From: Petrosia ficiformis
Lineage: Eukaryota > Porifera > Demospongiae > Haplosclerida > Petrosiidae
Direction of reading: 5' to 3'
NCBI GenBank assembly: GCA_947044365.1
Contig: OX345652.1
Location: 4,523,374 to 4,587,373 of the forward strand
Length of the DNA stretch: 64,000 bases
The translations under genes were made by a program, and so were the position numbers. A model generated the notes under the pieces. It was not told the origin of the DNA. It ran no database searches and saw nothing but the letters and a program-made list of their open reading frames with translations. This document shows positions 36,202-48,761 of this stretch, in pieces. Each line of letters begins with the position of its first letter. Position 1 is the stretch's first letter.

Positions 36202-36595
36202 TATATACACGAAGTTCATGCATGTAGTTATATATATACTTGTCTATTGTCACACTAGATGAAATCTGAACTGTCCATTAGCAAGCTGATTATGATCCCT
36301 TCGTCACATGATGAAGGTATGAATTTAATTACAACCAACAGTGGATAAACACTTGGAACATAACTAATCTGTCCTGAGACCCATAACTATAACACTAGGC
36401 TGTGTCTCATTCTTACAAGTGTCAGTTAATTATTTACAGGATGTGACTTGAAATTTCTATACAACTTTACCTGCTCACTTGTTCCTTCAGCCAACTTATC
36501 TGTTTGTTCCTCTGTCTTTGAGCGTGAGTAACTTCACTTAATTTATTACTGCTGTCATCAGATTCACTGTTTGATGATCGTCCAAATAACCACAT
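31755..36595 (-). CDS. VPS37A: ESCRT-I subunit VPS37A, 361 aa
   Basis: ESCRT-I component for multivesicular body sorting and related membrane scission. Coding exons: 36595-36471, 35786-35712, 35655-35574, 34891-34859, 34725-34592, 34169-33963, 33514-33436, 32948-32891, 32825-32767, 32343-32275, 31948-31805 and 31775-31755; all in phase. The N-terminal UEV-like fold, diagnostic of VPS37A, reads [45 protein letters not shown] Pro/Ser-rich linker follows ([23 protein letters not shown]), then the Mod(r) coiled-coil domain (about 215-350) ending [27 protein letters not shown], which matches the human C-terminal region closely. The last exon is tiny (HCVCNN). The start is set by the family-like N-terminus MWLFGRSS. 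Human VPS37A is 397 aa. Confidence 0.9.
33541..33890. repeat. 41-bp minisatellite in a VPS37A intron
   Basis: About 8.5 units of ACATCACACCTAACTCGTAT followed by TTCATTGGTTAATGAAACATT. Each unit contains the palindrome-like TTCATTGGTTAATGAA. It lies just upstream (in gene direction) of the exon at 33514. Confidence 0.9.
34181..34540. repeat. (GATG)n array upstream of a VPS37A acceptor
   Basis: GATGGATGG array with an internal unit of about 110 bases (AAATCGATAGATAGATTGAT), CATCC-rich on the sense strand, ending about 12 bases before the acceptor of the exon at 34169. Confidence 0.9.
34961..35548 (+). repeat. 65-bp minisatellite family C, locus 1
   Basis: Nine units of about 65 bases: ACAATAGAAGATTACATGTA, CATGTATTGTACTATTCATT and ATGTTTACAAGTCTTGTTATTATGA in order. 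The same unit occurs inverted at 37335-37580 and direct at 61290-61440 and 63612-63675. Confidence 0.95.
36150..36200. repeat. (AT)n run
   Basis: About 45 bases of alternating AT in VPS37A intron 1, followed by a short ATAATATTAT palindrome. Confidence 0.95.
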
Positions 36596-36736
36596 GACTT
36601 TTGACCAATCAATTTATACAATACTACAAGGTCAAGCTGCTGTGCTTGCTTCTTTATACAGCCCCACCCAACTTTCCCAGCCCACTGTATAGTTCGTCAA
36701 TATTTAATCTTTCTTTCAAAATCATATCAAATTTTA

Positions 36737-38416
36737 TTAGCCTAAGAATTCATACTTTATTGGAACCAAGTCTTCAATATTCAAGACCTTCTTTGTAACA
36801 ACAGACTCTCCTTCTTTTACCTTGATCTTCTTCGCCTTCACGAGATACCTACCTCGAGGTTCTTGTGGTTGTCTTTTCAGTGAACCTCGCTATCGGATAA
36901 AAACACACAATAAAATCATCAAGATTAGAGAGAAAGGTAGAATGTATCATATACTCATGATAAACACTCCTTTCTGACTTCACAAACACAACACCCGACT
37001 CAATGACTACATGATTAGTATGCAATAGTTATCAAACTTTACTTGTGATTACATGTTTTAATGTAGCATTATTTCATAACTTACAGGAATTTTTTCTCCA
37101 TTCTCTTTCGCTTGTCTTCTCTTTTCGTCATTCTCTTTAACTCTTTTGAGGAAATCCTCTCGACATCTTGATGGTTTAACATGTTCAACTCTTACATTAA
37201 TGCGTTTGTCCAGCATACAATTTCTAAATATAACATGTACAGACATCATCACTAGTTATAATACAATATCTCTACAATTATTATAATTATGTATATTATA
37301 TGCAATTATTACAAGAGCTCTGAGCCCTCTTAGTAGCATTGTAAATAACAAGACTTGTAACTTAATGACTATATAGTACAATACATGTACATGTAATCTT
37401 CTATTGTTCATAATAACAAGACTTGTAAACGTAATGAATAGTACAATACATGTACATGTAATCTTCTATTGTTCATAATAACAAGACTTGTAAACATAAT
37501 GAATAGTACAATACATGTACATGTAATCTTCTATTGTTCATAATAACAAGACTTGTAAACATAATGAATAGTACAATATCTTGTATAGAACACATCCAAT
37601 AGTATATAATACCAGTCACTAATATATTATACATTAATATACTTATACTAAACTTATGTACCTGACTTGTTTGGTAACAATTACGCCAAGAGCTCTCTTC
37701 GTAACGTTATAAACTCTGCCTGTTTTCCCATGATAGTATTTAAAAGGCATTCCTTTTTGAACACTACCATCTACCTACAGTGAAAATTATACCTTTCATG
37801 AATTATCTAACTACTTAACCCGTTTCCTTGGCAACTAATTAATTATATTTCTTTATTAATTACCTTAATGTCTACATAATCTCCAACTTTGTACACTCTC
37901 AAGTATGTTGATAATTTGATAGGTCCTGTATAAACATTATATTGGATTAGTGGACAAGAAGGACACTTAGTCAATATTCATACTACAGCATGACTTCGTG
38001 AGTACATACTGTACTATTATACGAGTTAGAGAATAGAGATGTGGTGTTATACGGCTATTAGCAAAGTGGGATCAAGTAAAATGCACGGAGCAACTGCAAA
38101 GATGGTACACGAAGTTTACCTAATGACAAGGGCACCTAGAGTGGTTATACATCTGAAGCGCTCCTAGAGTGGTCATACGTTGCAAGCCCTAGAGTGGTTA
38201 AGTGGCTGCAAATAAATATCCGTTTGTTTGTACTGTCTCTGCAGTTGGTCCACGTATTTAACTTGATCCATAAAGTGTTGTCCTTGTCAGTTGATTATAT
38301 AGCTAATACAATTATATATTGCACTAGTAATGGATGTTATATATGTACATACCACGTTTTCTAAACTTCTTTGAAAACATGTGACGTGTTCCACGTCTGT
38401 ATCCATGTGTACCCAT
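36737..38416 (-). CDS. RPL21: 60S ribosomal protein L21 (RPL21/eL21), 176 aa
   Basis: Large ribosomal subunit protein. Five coding exons join in phase: 38416-38353, 37925-37864, 37774-37662, 37223-37085 and 36889-36737. The protein begins [20 protein letters not shown] and runs through [48 protein letters not shown] and a basic tail ending YEFLG, the standard eL21 order. The C-terminal segment is about 16 residues longer than in human (160 aa). An upstream non-coding exon ending at 38495 is likely; its sense strand has GCTTTCTTG, compatible with a TOP-type start, and LARP1, which binds such mRNAs, lies in the same window. Shares its promoter with IFT172. Confidence 0.95.
37335..37580 (-). repeat. 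65-bp minisatellite family C, locus 2 (inverted)
   Basis: Three and a half units in the opposite orientation to locus 1 (TAATCTTCTATTGTTCATAA, TAACAAGACTTGTAAACATA), in an RPL21 intron. Loci 1 and 2 lie 1.8 kb apart and are complementary over more than 200 bases. Confidence 0.95.
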
Positions 38417-38429
38417 TTTGATGGTTTAT

Positions 38430-38593
38430 CTAAAATGAAAGATATAATATCAGTAACACATATCTCAAAAGAAACATACCCTCTAAACACTAACCATGTG
38501 CACAAGAAAGCCTACAACGCATGCGCATTAAGAGAATGGTTGTCATAGAGACACAATATTTCACAAACATTGGAAGGTCTTTTTAGAGGGAAA
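38430..38593. promoter_or_regulatory. Bidirectional promoter RPL21 / IFT172
   Basis: About 180 bases between divergent start codons, containing ACGCATGCGCA at 38517-38527, an NRF1-like palindrome with 10 of 12 consensus positions. A minus-strand 5'UTR exon of RPL21 probably ends at 38495 (CACATG|gttagt) and the coding exon begins after ATTTTAG at 38430. Confidence 0.6.
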
Positions 38594-41500
38594 ATGCAAC
38601 TGAAACATTTGAAAACTCTTCTTTCCCCTCAGGTAAAAAGAAAGGAAGACATTGTATTTATGTTAGTATACCTGAAAGAGTAAACTTATCAGTTATAAAT
38701 ATTGAGTAATCTTTTTTTTTGTGTTGACTGTGTGCCATTAATTAGAATATCTTCTCTCTAGGATGGTGCAGCTAAGGTAACAGCCCTGTGTTGGTCTCCT
38801 AACAACATAAAGCTAGCAGTTTGCACTGTTGATAATGTGGTGTTACTTTACGATGAGCATGGAGAGAAAAGAGATAAATTTGCAACCAAGCCTGCCAATC
38901 CTGAAGTACGTACAAATGTTCTTGCCTCATTCTCAGAATATGATATCATTGATTGGTCTAGGAATGAGACTACATATGTATATGCAATAAGGAAAATATG
39001 CATCTACTACCACAATTTATGAGCTGTGATGAAGCATCCAATTGCAGACCTAATTGTTATATTACAATATACATCAATAAAATATAGTATGTGTATAGGT
39101 ATTGTTAGGATCTTCATAGAAGGAATCATGAAATAATGTTATATTTATATAGTATGGTATGGTATATGAATTATAGGGTGTATTGATACACTGCTATGGG
39201 CAGTTTAGTAAGCCTGGTTTTTCCCATTTGTCTAATTTTATACTTAAAAGAATTATGAACAAGCTGTGTGTGCATAATTTCATTGATTTCTTTTACCATT
39301 TCTTGACAAAAACAACTAACTTATTACGATGATGATAACATAATTATTTCATAATTCATAATAGTTTCTGCAAAATGTTTATTTATGAATTTGCCGCACT
39401 CATATCATCAATGGTATTTGAAGTTTATAATCTCCATGTAATTGTTAATTAGGTTTCCATAACACCTAATTTCATCATTAAATCGATCTTTGATCGATCA
39501 ACCTGGAATGACTGTAACAGTAATTACCTTAGTTCTACTGTCAGTATAGTATAGTAATTACTGTCTCACTACTGTGATGTTCAATTGACAAGTACAGCAA
39601 TTACTGTTAAAACTACTGTTGACCTACTGTTGAGTAATTACTGTACTGTATGGTGACTTTTTATTGACATATACCACATACACGGCTTTTCTAATATGGT
39701 AGGGTTTACTAAAGATGCTTCTGTGTAGATTCACCACTCTTATGTTAATATAGGATTCATTTGTGATATTTATTTATTTTAGTTTGGAAAAAAGTGTTAT
39801 CAAGTAACTGATCTGGCCTTCTCTCCAGACTCCACGAAGATTGCTGTTGGACAAACAGACAATATTATTTTTGTTTATAAAATTGGAGAGAAATGGTATG
39901 CTTTACATTCATACATACATACATACATACATGCATTCATACATACATACATACATTCATACATACATACATACATACATACATACATGCATACATACAT
40001 ACATATACATTACTCGTATGCATACATACATACATACATACATATACATTACTCGTATGCATACATACATACATACATATACATTACTCGTATGCATACA
40101 TGTACATATATGCATGAATGCATGTATACATACATACATAAACATTTTAAATACATTATTGTTTTTAGGGGTGAGAAGAAAGTTATTTGCAACAAAATTA
40201 TTCTACAGGTACTTAATATACTAATTAATTAATAACTAATTAATTAATATACTAATTAATTAATAACTGTGCTAACATCTCCCATACAATTACATTTATA
40301 TACTCAGTATGTATAACAATTTCTATACAGAGTGCAGTAACAGCTCTAATATGGCCTGTTCAACAATCTTCATTTATATTTGGTTTGGCTGATGGAAAGG
40401 TCAAGATAGCTGGAGCAAAGGGAAATAAATCACAAACTATATATGCACATGACTCTTATGTTGTGTCCCTGGTTTCAAGGTAAGTTTGTATGTATGCAGT
40501 ACATGTACATGTATTTACATGTATATGTATATGTACATGTATTTACATGTATATGTATATGTACATGTATTTACATGTATATGTATATGTACATGTATTT
40601 ACATGCATATGTGTATGTACATGTATTTACATGTATATGTACATGTATTTACATGTACATATATGTATGCATATACAGTATTTTTTAATAATTTATATGT
40701 ACAAGATAGTACATGTATAATTATACTTACATGTATTTACATAATTATTATAATTATCTTATATGAACTATGAACATGTACATGTACTTGTAACCATAGT
40801 TACAGTGGTAACCATGGTTACAAGTGTTATCAATTAAAGTACATAATAAAATTATTGTAATTGCTAATGCTGTTATTTCATTAGTCCATCTGGTAAAGGA
40901 ATACTCGGTGGTCATGCTGATGGGACAGTTGTAAGATACACGTTTGATGAGGAATCACAAGATTTATCAAAAGTATGTTAGATAAGTACAGTGTACAAGT
41001 ATCCAGGGTCACTGCAAGTCTTCTTAAATATTAAACTTGAAAATATTGAATTTGAAACTCTTTTCAAAAGTATAAGACCCAAAATTAGTATTCGTGAACA
41101 CTTTCATAAAACGAAAATAATAACTTCCCTGTGCCCTTCTGAACTTCTCTATTATAGATAATTAACAACTATGTACCATATCCTAAAAATGATATGCAGT
41201 GATGTGGAAAAAGTCAGTCATACAGGACATAAATGTAGTGAATGTCTTGTAAATTAAAACTGAGCTGTATACACAGTACTACAGGAAGCAGGACAAGAGT
41301 GGTGAAAATAGGTCACAATGTCCAGCAATTGGCTCACTATTTCCACACCTCTGATTGTATGTACTCTTATAGAGAATTACATGTTGTACATATGCGTATG
41401 CATATACATGTACATATGCATGTTCATAACTACATATGCATGTACATATACATGTACATATACATGTACATATGCATGTACATATGTATGTACATATACA

Positions 41501-44500
41501 TGTACATGTATATATGCATGTACATATGCATGTACATATGCATGTACATATACATGTACATGTACATATGCATGTACATATACAAGTACATATACATGTA
41601 CATATACATGTACATGTACATATGCATGTACATATACAAGTACATATACATGTACATATGCATGTACAATGTACATATGCATGTACATATTTATGTACAT
41701 ATGCATGTACATTTGACCATACATTGTGGGTGGAGTCCTAAATACACATTATGTTGTTTATTACAGGGTCCTGTTTGTAAACACTCATGTGCACCTTATG
41801 CTTTATCCTGGGGGCCAACGACTATAATGGCTGCAGGATGTGATAAGAGAGTCGTGATTTACAGTCATAGAGGTACATGCATACACCACAGTGATATTCC
41901 ATCAAGTCGACAGTGATAATACTATGTGTAGTTCATGTATATGTACATTCCATATAAAAGACTTCATAGTATCATATACAGTATCGGTTACCATGGAAAC
42001 ATATGTGTACATACATGTACATATATTCATTAGTCAACAATGATATTGCTATGTGTTACATGTACATATCTGTTACCATGGAAACATGTGTACATACATA
42101 CAATCATTAGTCAACACAGAATTGCATTAATAGTATGTGTTACATGTGCATATCTGTTACTATGGAAACATGTGTACATACACATACATAGTACATACAC
42201 TCATTAGTCAACAACGATATTGCATTAATACATGTACATATCTGTTAATATGGAAACATATACATACATACACATGCATATGAAGTTATCAACCCATTGG
42301 GTCAACCATATCTTTTATATTACATAGTCCATAGTTCAATATCATGTATTTTTACACACAGGTAAACCTACTCAACAGTTTGACTATTCTCATGATGATG
42401 AAGAGAAGGAGTTTACATGTGCTGCTATTAGTCCCAGTGGACAGACTATTGTACTCGGAAGTTTTGACAGGTGTGGTTATACATGTACATACATGTACAT
42501 GTACATACATGTACATACATACATACATACATACATACATACATACAAGTCATACATACATAGTACGTACGTACGTACGTACGTACGTACGTACATACAT
42601 ACATACATACATACATACATACATAATTACATAATTACATATACATATATTTCTCCTTTTAGATTAAGGGTATTCAATTGGTCACCACACAAGCAATTAT
42701 GGGAGGAAGCTTTACCAAAGAATGTTCCATACTTGTATACCATCACTGCATTGTCATGGAAACGAGATGGATCAAGACTAACATCAGTTAGTAATGTATA
42801 TCATATCTGATAATGCCACGCCTAATCTAATATGCCTAATAAAAAATTAATAATCACAAAATATATATTTTTCACCAAAAATAACTAAAAGTAGACTTGA
42901 GAGGCGTATATACCTGATATTGAGTCATTAATCTCTTCATTTAGGGATCGTTGTGTGGTTCTGTTGATAATTTTGATTGCTGTCTCAAACGCGTTATTTA
43001 TAAAAATAAATTTGAACTGACCTATGTTGGACCAAGTCAAGTGAGGATTTTAATTAGCATTCTAATTTAGGGGAGGGGCCATGGTCACATGACATTATAT
43101 ATTTTAATCACATACAGGTAATAGTTAAGAATTTAGGGACTGGAACTCGTGTGGTATTAAAATCACAGTATGGGAATGAGATAGATAAAGTTGATATCAT
43201 GGGTAAAGATCGTTATCTTGTGGCTCATACTGTTGATACTCTATTGTTAGGAGATATGGCTAACTGTAAGCTTAGTGAGGTAAGTGAATTTGATCTATCT
43301 ATCCCTTTCATCTACATGTACTTCCATTCCTCCCTCCTACATGTACCTCCTACCTCTATCCCTCCCTCCTTCCATCCCTCCTTCCTTCCCTCCCCCCATC
43401 TCTCTCTTCCTCCCTCCCTCCATCCCTCCTTTCTTTCTTCCTCCCTCCATCTCCAGATCATGTGGCCAGATACAGGAGGAAATGAGAAATTTTATTTTGA
43501 AAATGAGAGTATTTGTATGATATTCAATGCTGGAGAACTCACACTAGTTGAATATGGTATTAATGATATACTGAGTTCAGTCAGAACAGAACTAATGAAT
43601 CCTCATCTTATCAGGTACTGGTTGTATACCGGTTTATATAATGTCCTCTTATGATAATGTATTTATACACACACAAAATCAAAACACACACATGTACATA
43701 CATTTATACACACATACATGTATATGTACATGTACATGTACACACACATATGCATATGCACACTATGTAGTATGTACATGTACACATACATGTACACACA
43801 TAAACACACGAGCATTGAGTGACGTACATACACACACTATTCATGTACACCAGACATGAGGTCAATTACAATACAATGTAATATATTACTATTACTATTA
43901 CTATTACTATTACCGCCTTAGTCAGTGTTACTGTTATGGATTACTATAGTATTAAGGTTTCTTTGAAATTCTTTGAAATTCTTTCATGTTTTAAAGTAAA
44001 TGACCATTGCATTTAAGGTTCATGCGTTTCTCAAAAACAGAATCAGTAAGTCTGCACCTTTCTGGCCGAAACAATTTCCCTTCATTACTATCCCAATTAC
44101 TTAAGGTCAATTACAATTACTGTTACTATTACCTCAACATTGAGATGGTATATTACTATTACTATTACTATTACCTTGAAATATGTAATCATTACTATTA
44201 TCTATTACTATTACCCCATGTCTGATGTACACACTACATGCATACATACATGTACATATACATACACACTACTTATGTACACACACACTACTTATGTACA
44301 CACATACGCAATCACACTAACATATATATATACATGTACATACACATACATGTGTATAATTACATGTACATGTACATGTACATATAATTATATGTATCTA
44401 GTGTACGTATTAATGAGAGGAAACAGAAGGACATTGAGCACTCCAAGAAATTGGCATATTTGATTGATCCTCATACTATTTCTATCAGTGAGTTGAAGGA

Positions 44501-45993
44501 AGGGAACATACTATACATGGATATCAGTACATGTCTGTCTTTATTCAAATTAATGCCCATTTTATCATTTCTTTCCAGTGGACTTGTATATGGGTATTAC
44601 CATTGGTACAGTGAACCATGAGAGTAAGATCAACTGGTTGGAGGTGAGGATATTAATGCATATATTGTCATAGCCTCAGAAAATTGATTGTGTATATGGC
44701 AGTTAATTATACTGATTGTATTTCACAGTTGAATGAGACTGGTTGTAAGCTTCTGTATAGAGACAAGAAATTGAAGGTATATAATAAGATAGGTTGAGAG
44801 AATGGGTAAGGCCTAGGGTAGGAATGGGGATGAGGGTATAAGGCCTAGCTAGGGTATAGAAATGGGGATGGGAATGGGAGTGGGAATGGGGGGGGGGGGG
44901 GTGATTGAGGTAGCATAATCATTGTTTTGAAACTTGAAATTTTATTATTCTTCAGCTTCATCTTTATGATGTTGATAGTGAAGGTACTACTCCATTACTG
45001 TCATTTTGTTCCTATGTTCAGGTAACACAAACATACATTCATTCATCCCTTCTTTATCCATACATGCTTTCATCCGTCCATACATTAATTCATCTATCCA
45101 TTCATCTGTTCATCCATTCATCCATTCATCCATTCATCCATTCATCCATTCATCTGTCCGTTCATCCAGTGGGTCCCTCAAAGTGATGTAGTTGTGGCAC
45201 AGAACAGAGGAAACCTGTGTATCTGGTACAACATAGATAAATCAGAAAATGTTACCATGTTTCCAATCAAAGGAGAAATAGTAGGTATAGAGAGACATGA
45301 AGGAAAAACCGAAGTCTTAGTACAAAGTGGAATGGAAACTTTATCTTATGCTCTTGATGAGGGACTGATAGAGTTTGGAACAGGTAATTATATACTTTAG
45401 ACTCTATTATCTAAAATTAGTATACTGAGACCCTATAGTAATAAATATAGCTAAGAGATTAATAGAATTTGGAACGTGTAGTTGTGTACTTATAATTATT
45501 GAAACTTTGTTGATAAGCGAAGATTAATAGAGTTTGGAACAGTTAAAAATTTACTTGAGACCCTAAAATTATTCTTGAGACCCTAAAATTATTCTGGAGA
45601 CCCAATAATTTTCTTGTATCTATTATCAGCTATTGACGATGGCGATTATCCGAGAGCACTTGTTTTTCTTGAAACCCTTCAAGTATCCAGTGAGAGTGAA
45701 GCTATGTGGAAAACATTAGCAGAGCTCACTCTACAAGAAGGACATCTCAAAATGGCTGAGAGGTGAGTGAATTTTTCCAAACTCTTGTTGGATATAATTA
45801 TGTTTAAATGTTTTCTTCACATGGTCACATGATAGATGTTATGCAGCTATTGGTGATATTTCCAAAGCAAGGTATTTGAGGAATGTAAATGAACTGGCCA
45901 ATCGGATTACAGCAGAGACTGTGAGTACGATATTTTTCATCTATTAGCTTTCATTTATTTATCCATTATGTATCAATCTATCTATATATATAG

Positions 45994-46027
<34 letters not shown>

Positions 46028-46322
46028 CTCCATCCATCCGTTCCACCATCCATATCTATCTATCTATCTATTTGTTACAGGAGCAAGATGGTAGCAAACA
46101 TTATCTTGTTCAATCAAAGTTAGCTGCTCTCAAAAAACAATTCAAAAAAGCTGAAAGAATTCTAACAGACAAGGTTTATAAGCATTTCTATGACAACTAT
46201 TCAACCAATCATTTTGATTCTATAGGGTGATATTCAACAAGCAATGGATATGTATATGGAGCTAAATCGTTGGGAAGATGCCATAATAGTGGCTGAACTA
46301 ACTGTATGCAATTCTCTAGTCA

Positions 46323-46382
<60 letters not shown>

Positions 46383-48725
46383 AATCTATCTATCTATCAT
46401 CTGTCTATCTATCTAACTATCTTTCTATATATCTATTTATAGGGTCATGCAGATCTTGAAAATCTCAGAGCATCTTATCTTCAATGGTTACTTGATACCG
46501 GACAAGAAGAAAGAGCCGGAGAAATGAGAGAGAAAGAAGGAGACCTCCATTCGGCCATTAGCCTCTATCTCAAGGCTGGATTACCAGCAAAGGCAGCAAG
46601 AATAGTTATGCAGCATCAGGTAAATATCATATGATACATGTACTATACTGATTACATGTACATGTATACTGTATACCGATAATGAAAGACTACATGTACA
46701 TGTACAGAAAACTACATGTACATGTACTACAAACTGTATATAATGAAAGACTACATGTACATGTACACATACAGAAAAACTACATGTACATGTACTACAA
46801 ACTGTATATAATGAAAGACTACATGTACATGTACACATACAGAAAAACTACATGTACATGTACTACAAACTGTATATAATGAAAGACTACATGTACATGT
46901 ACATGTACAGAAAAACTACATGTACATGTTCTACAAACTGTATATAATGAAAGACTACATGTACTATATAACTTTCTCTCTCAGGACCTATCTGCACATC
47001 TTGATATGTTACAACAAATAGCATCTTCTCTAATGAAAGGAGGGTTGTACGAAAAGGCAGGAGAGCTCTACGAACAAGCACGTTCGTATCAAGAAGCCAT
47101 GGAAGCATATAGACAGGGCGGTGCTTTCAGAAAAGCAGTGGAGCTAGCACGAGGGGCATTTCCCTCTGAGGTTGTACCCCTGGAGGAACAATGGGGTGAT
47201 AAACTGTGTACTCAGAAGCAGTTTGATAATGCAATTATTCATTATGTTGAAGCTGGTAATTTAGTGAAGGCAATAGAAGCGGCCATTCAAGGTAGACAAT
47301 GGAGTAAAGCTGCACAGATTGCAGAGACTCAAGATACTGCTCTCTCAGGACCATACTACATGCAAATAGGAGATCATTACGCATCTGTGAAGAAATATGA
47401 AGTTAGTTTACTAAGTTAATCTGCTAGTTGTAATCACATGTGTTAGGTGGCCTTGATTAGTGATGCACTGATGATTACCCTTGCTGCGAAGTGTAGGTGG
47501 AAGGGTACAGTAATCATATTGTGTGTCTGTATGTGTGTGTGTGTGTGTGTGTCTATGTGTCTGTCTGTTCGCAAAAATTTGATAAACTGGCAGCTCGAAC
47601 GAGCTACTGGCAACTTCTTTGGATCGGTATTTGGTATCAGTCATTATTTCTAGTATCAGTATCTCTAAAGATGTAACTGATATTGTAATAAGTAATTAAG
47701 TATACTAATATTGTCGTCATTAATCGATTTTATGATACTCATAATTATCGAGTAAATGCTAATTTTCATTGCAAGAATCAGAAACCAGAAGATAGATATA
47801 ATATCAGATCATTATCAGTTATTAGTACATATAAAGAGTCTGTTTATCGGAATATTTATAAATCTCTTATCAGTGCATCAGTAGGTACTACTATCTTGTT
47901 CTAAATACATGTGTTTATTGAACTACTATTATACTCTCACTAGGAAGCTGAAGAGTTCTATTTAAAAGGTGAACTTCACAGACAGGCAGTAGATATGTAT
48001 ATTGAAGCGGACAAATGGGAGCCTGCATATAGAATAGCTGTCAGTTGTATGGATAGTGAAGAGGTTCATGAGTTATATGTTAATAGAGCTAAGATCTTGG
48101 AAGAGGAAGGACGATTGAGGGAGGCTGAACGTTTATATGTTCTTGTTAACGAGCCTGATTTAGCAATCAGCATGTATAAGAATAATGAACAAGTGAGTAT
48201 GAGGAGTGGAATGGGACTGGGACCTTATTTAACATTCAGCATGTATATGTAAGAATAATGAACAAGTACACATGTAAGTATGAGGAGTAGAATGGGAATG
48301 GGACCTTATTTAGCAATCAGCATGTATAAGAATAATGAACAAGTGAGTATGAGGAGTGGAATGGGAATGGGACCTTATTTAACATTCAGCATGCATAAGA
48401 ATAATGAACAAGTAAGTACGAGGAGTAGAATGGGAATGGGACCTTATTTAGCATCCATCCAAATTACAGGAGGGTGTGTCAGGATGCTATCAGAGTTCAT
48501 TTTATCATCTATTTATATTTAGTATGATCCTATGGTGAAACTTGTTACCACATATCATCCTGATCTGCTCACAGACACTCATATACACTTAGCAAAAGTT
48601 AGTTATGTTCACTTGTCTTGTCTGCCTATCCTTCATTGCTCACCTATCTATCTGTCTATTTGTCTATCTATCTACATGTGCTTATATGTATCTATTGATC
48701 CATCTGCCATTTACTTATCTATCTG

Positions 48726-48761
<36 letters not shown>

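Larger units (their letters stand above)
38594..45383 (+). other. IFT172 exons 1-17: WD40 propellers
   Basis: Exons: 38594-38632, 38762-38905, 39783-39895, 40169-40208, 40331-40479, 40885-40972, 41767-41872, 42362-42470, 42663-42786, 42945-43040, 43118-43279, 43457-43614, 44402-44487, 44579-44643, 44729-44776, 44956-45021 and 45170-45383. Landmarks: [122 protein letters not shown] and [12 protein letters not shown]. Confidence 0.93.

Noticed and set aside
36073..36258. Plus-strand ORF with YIYIYI run
   Set aside because: Produced by an (AT)n run in VPS37A intron 1.
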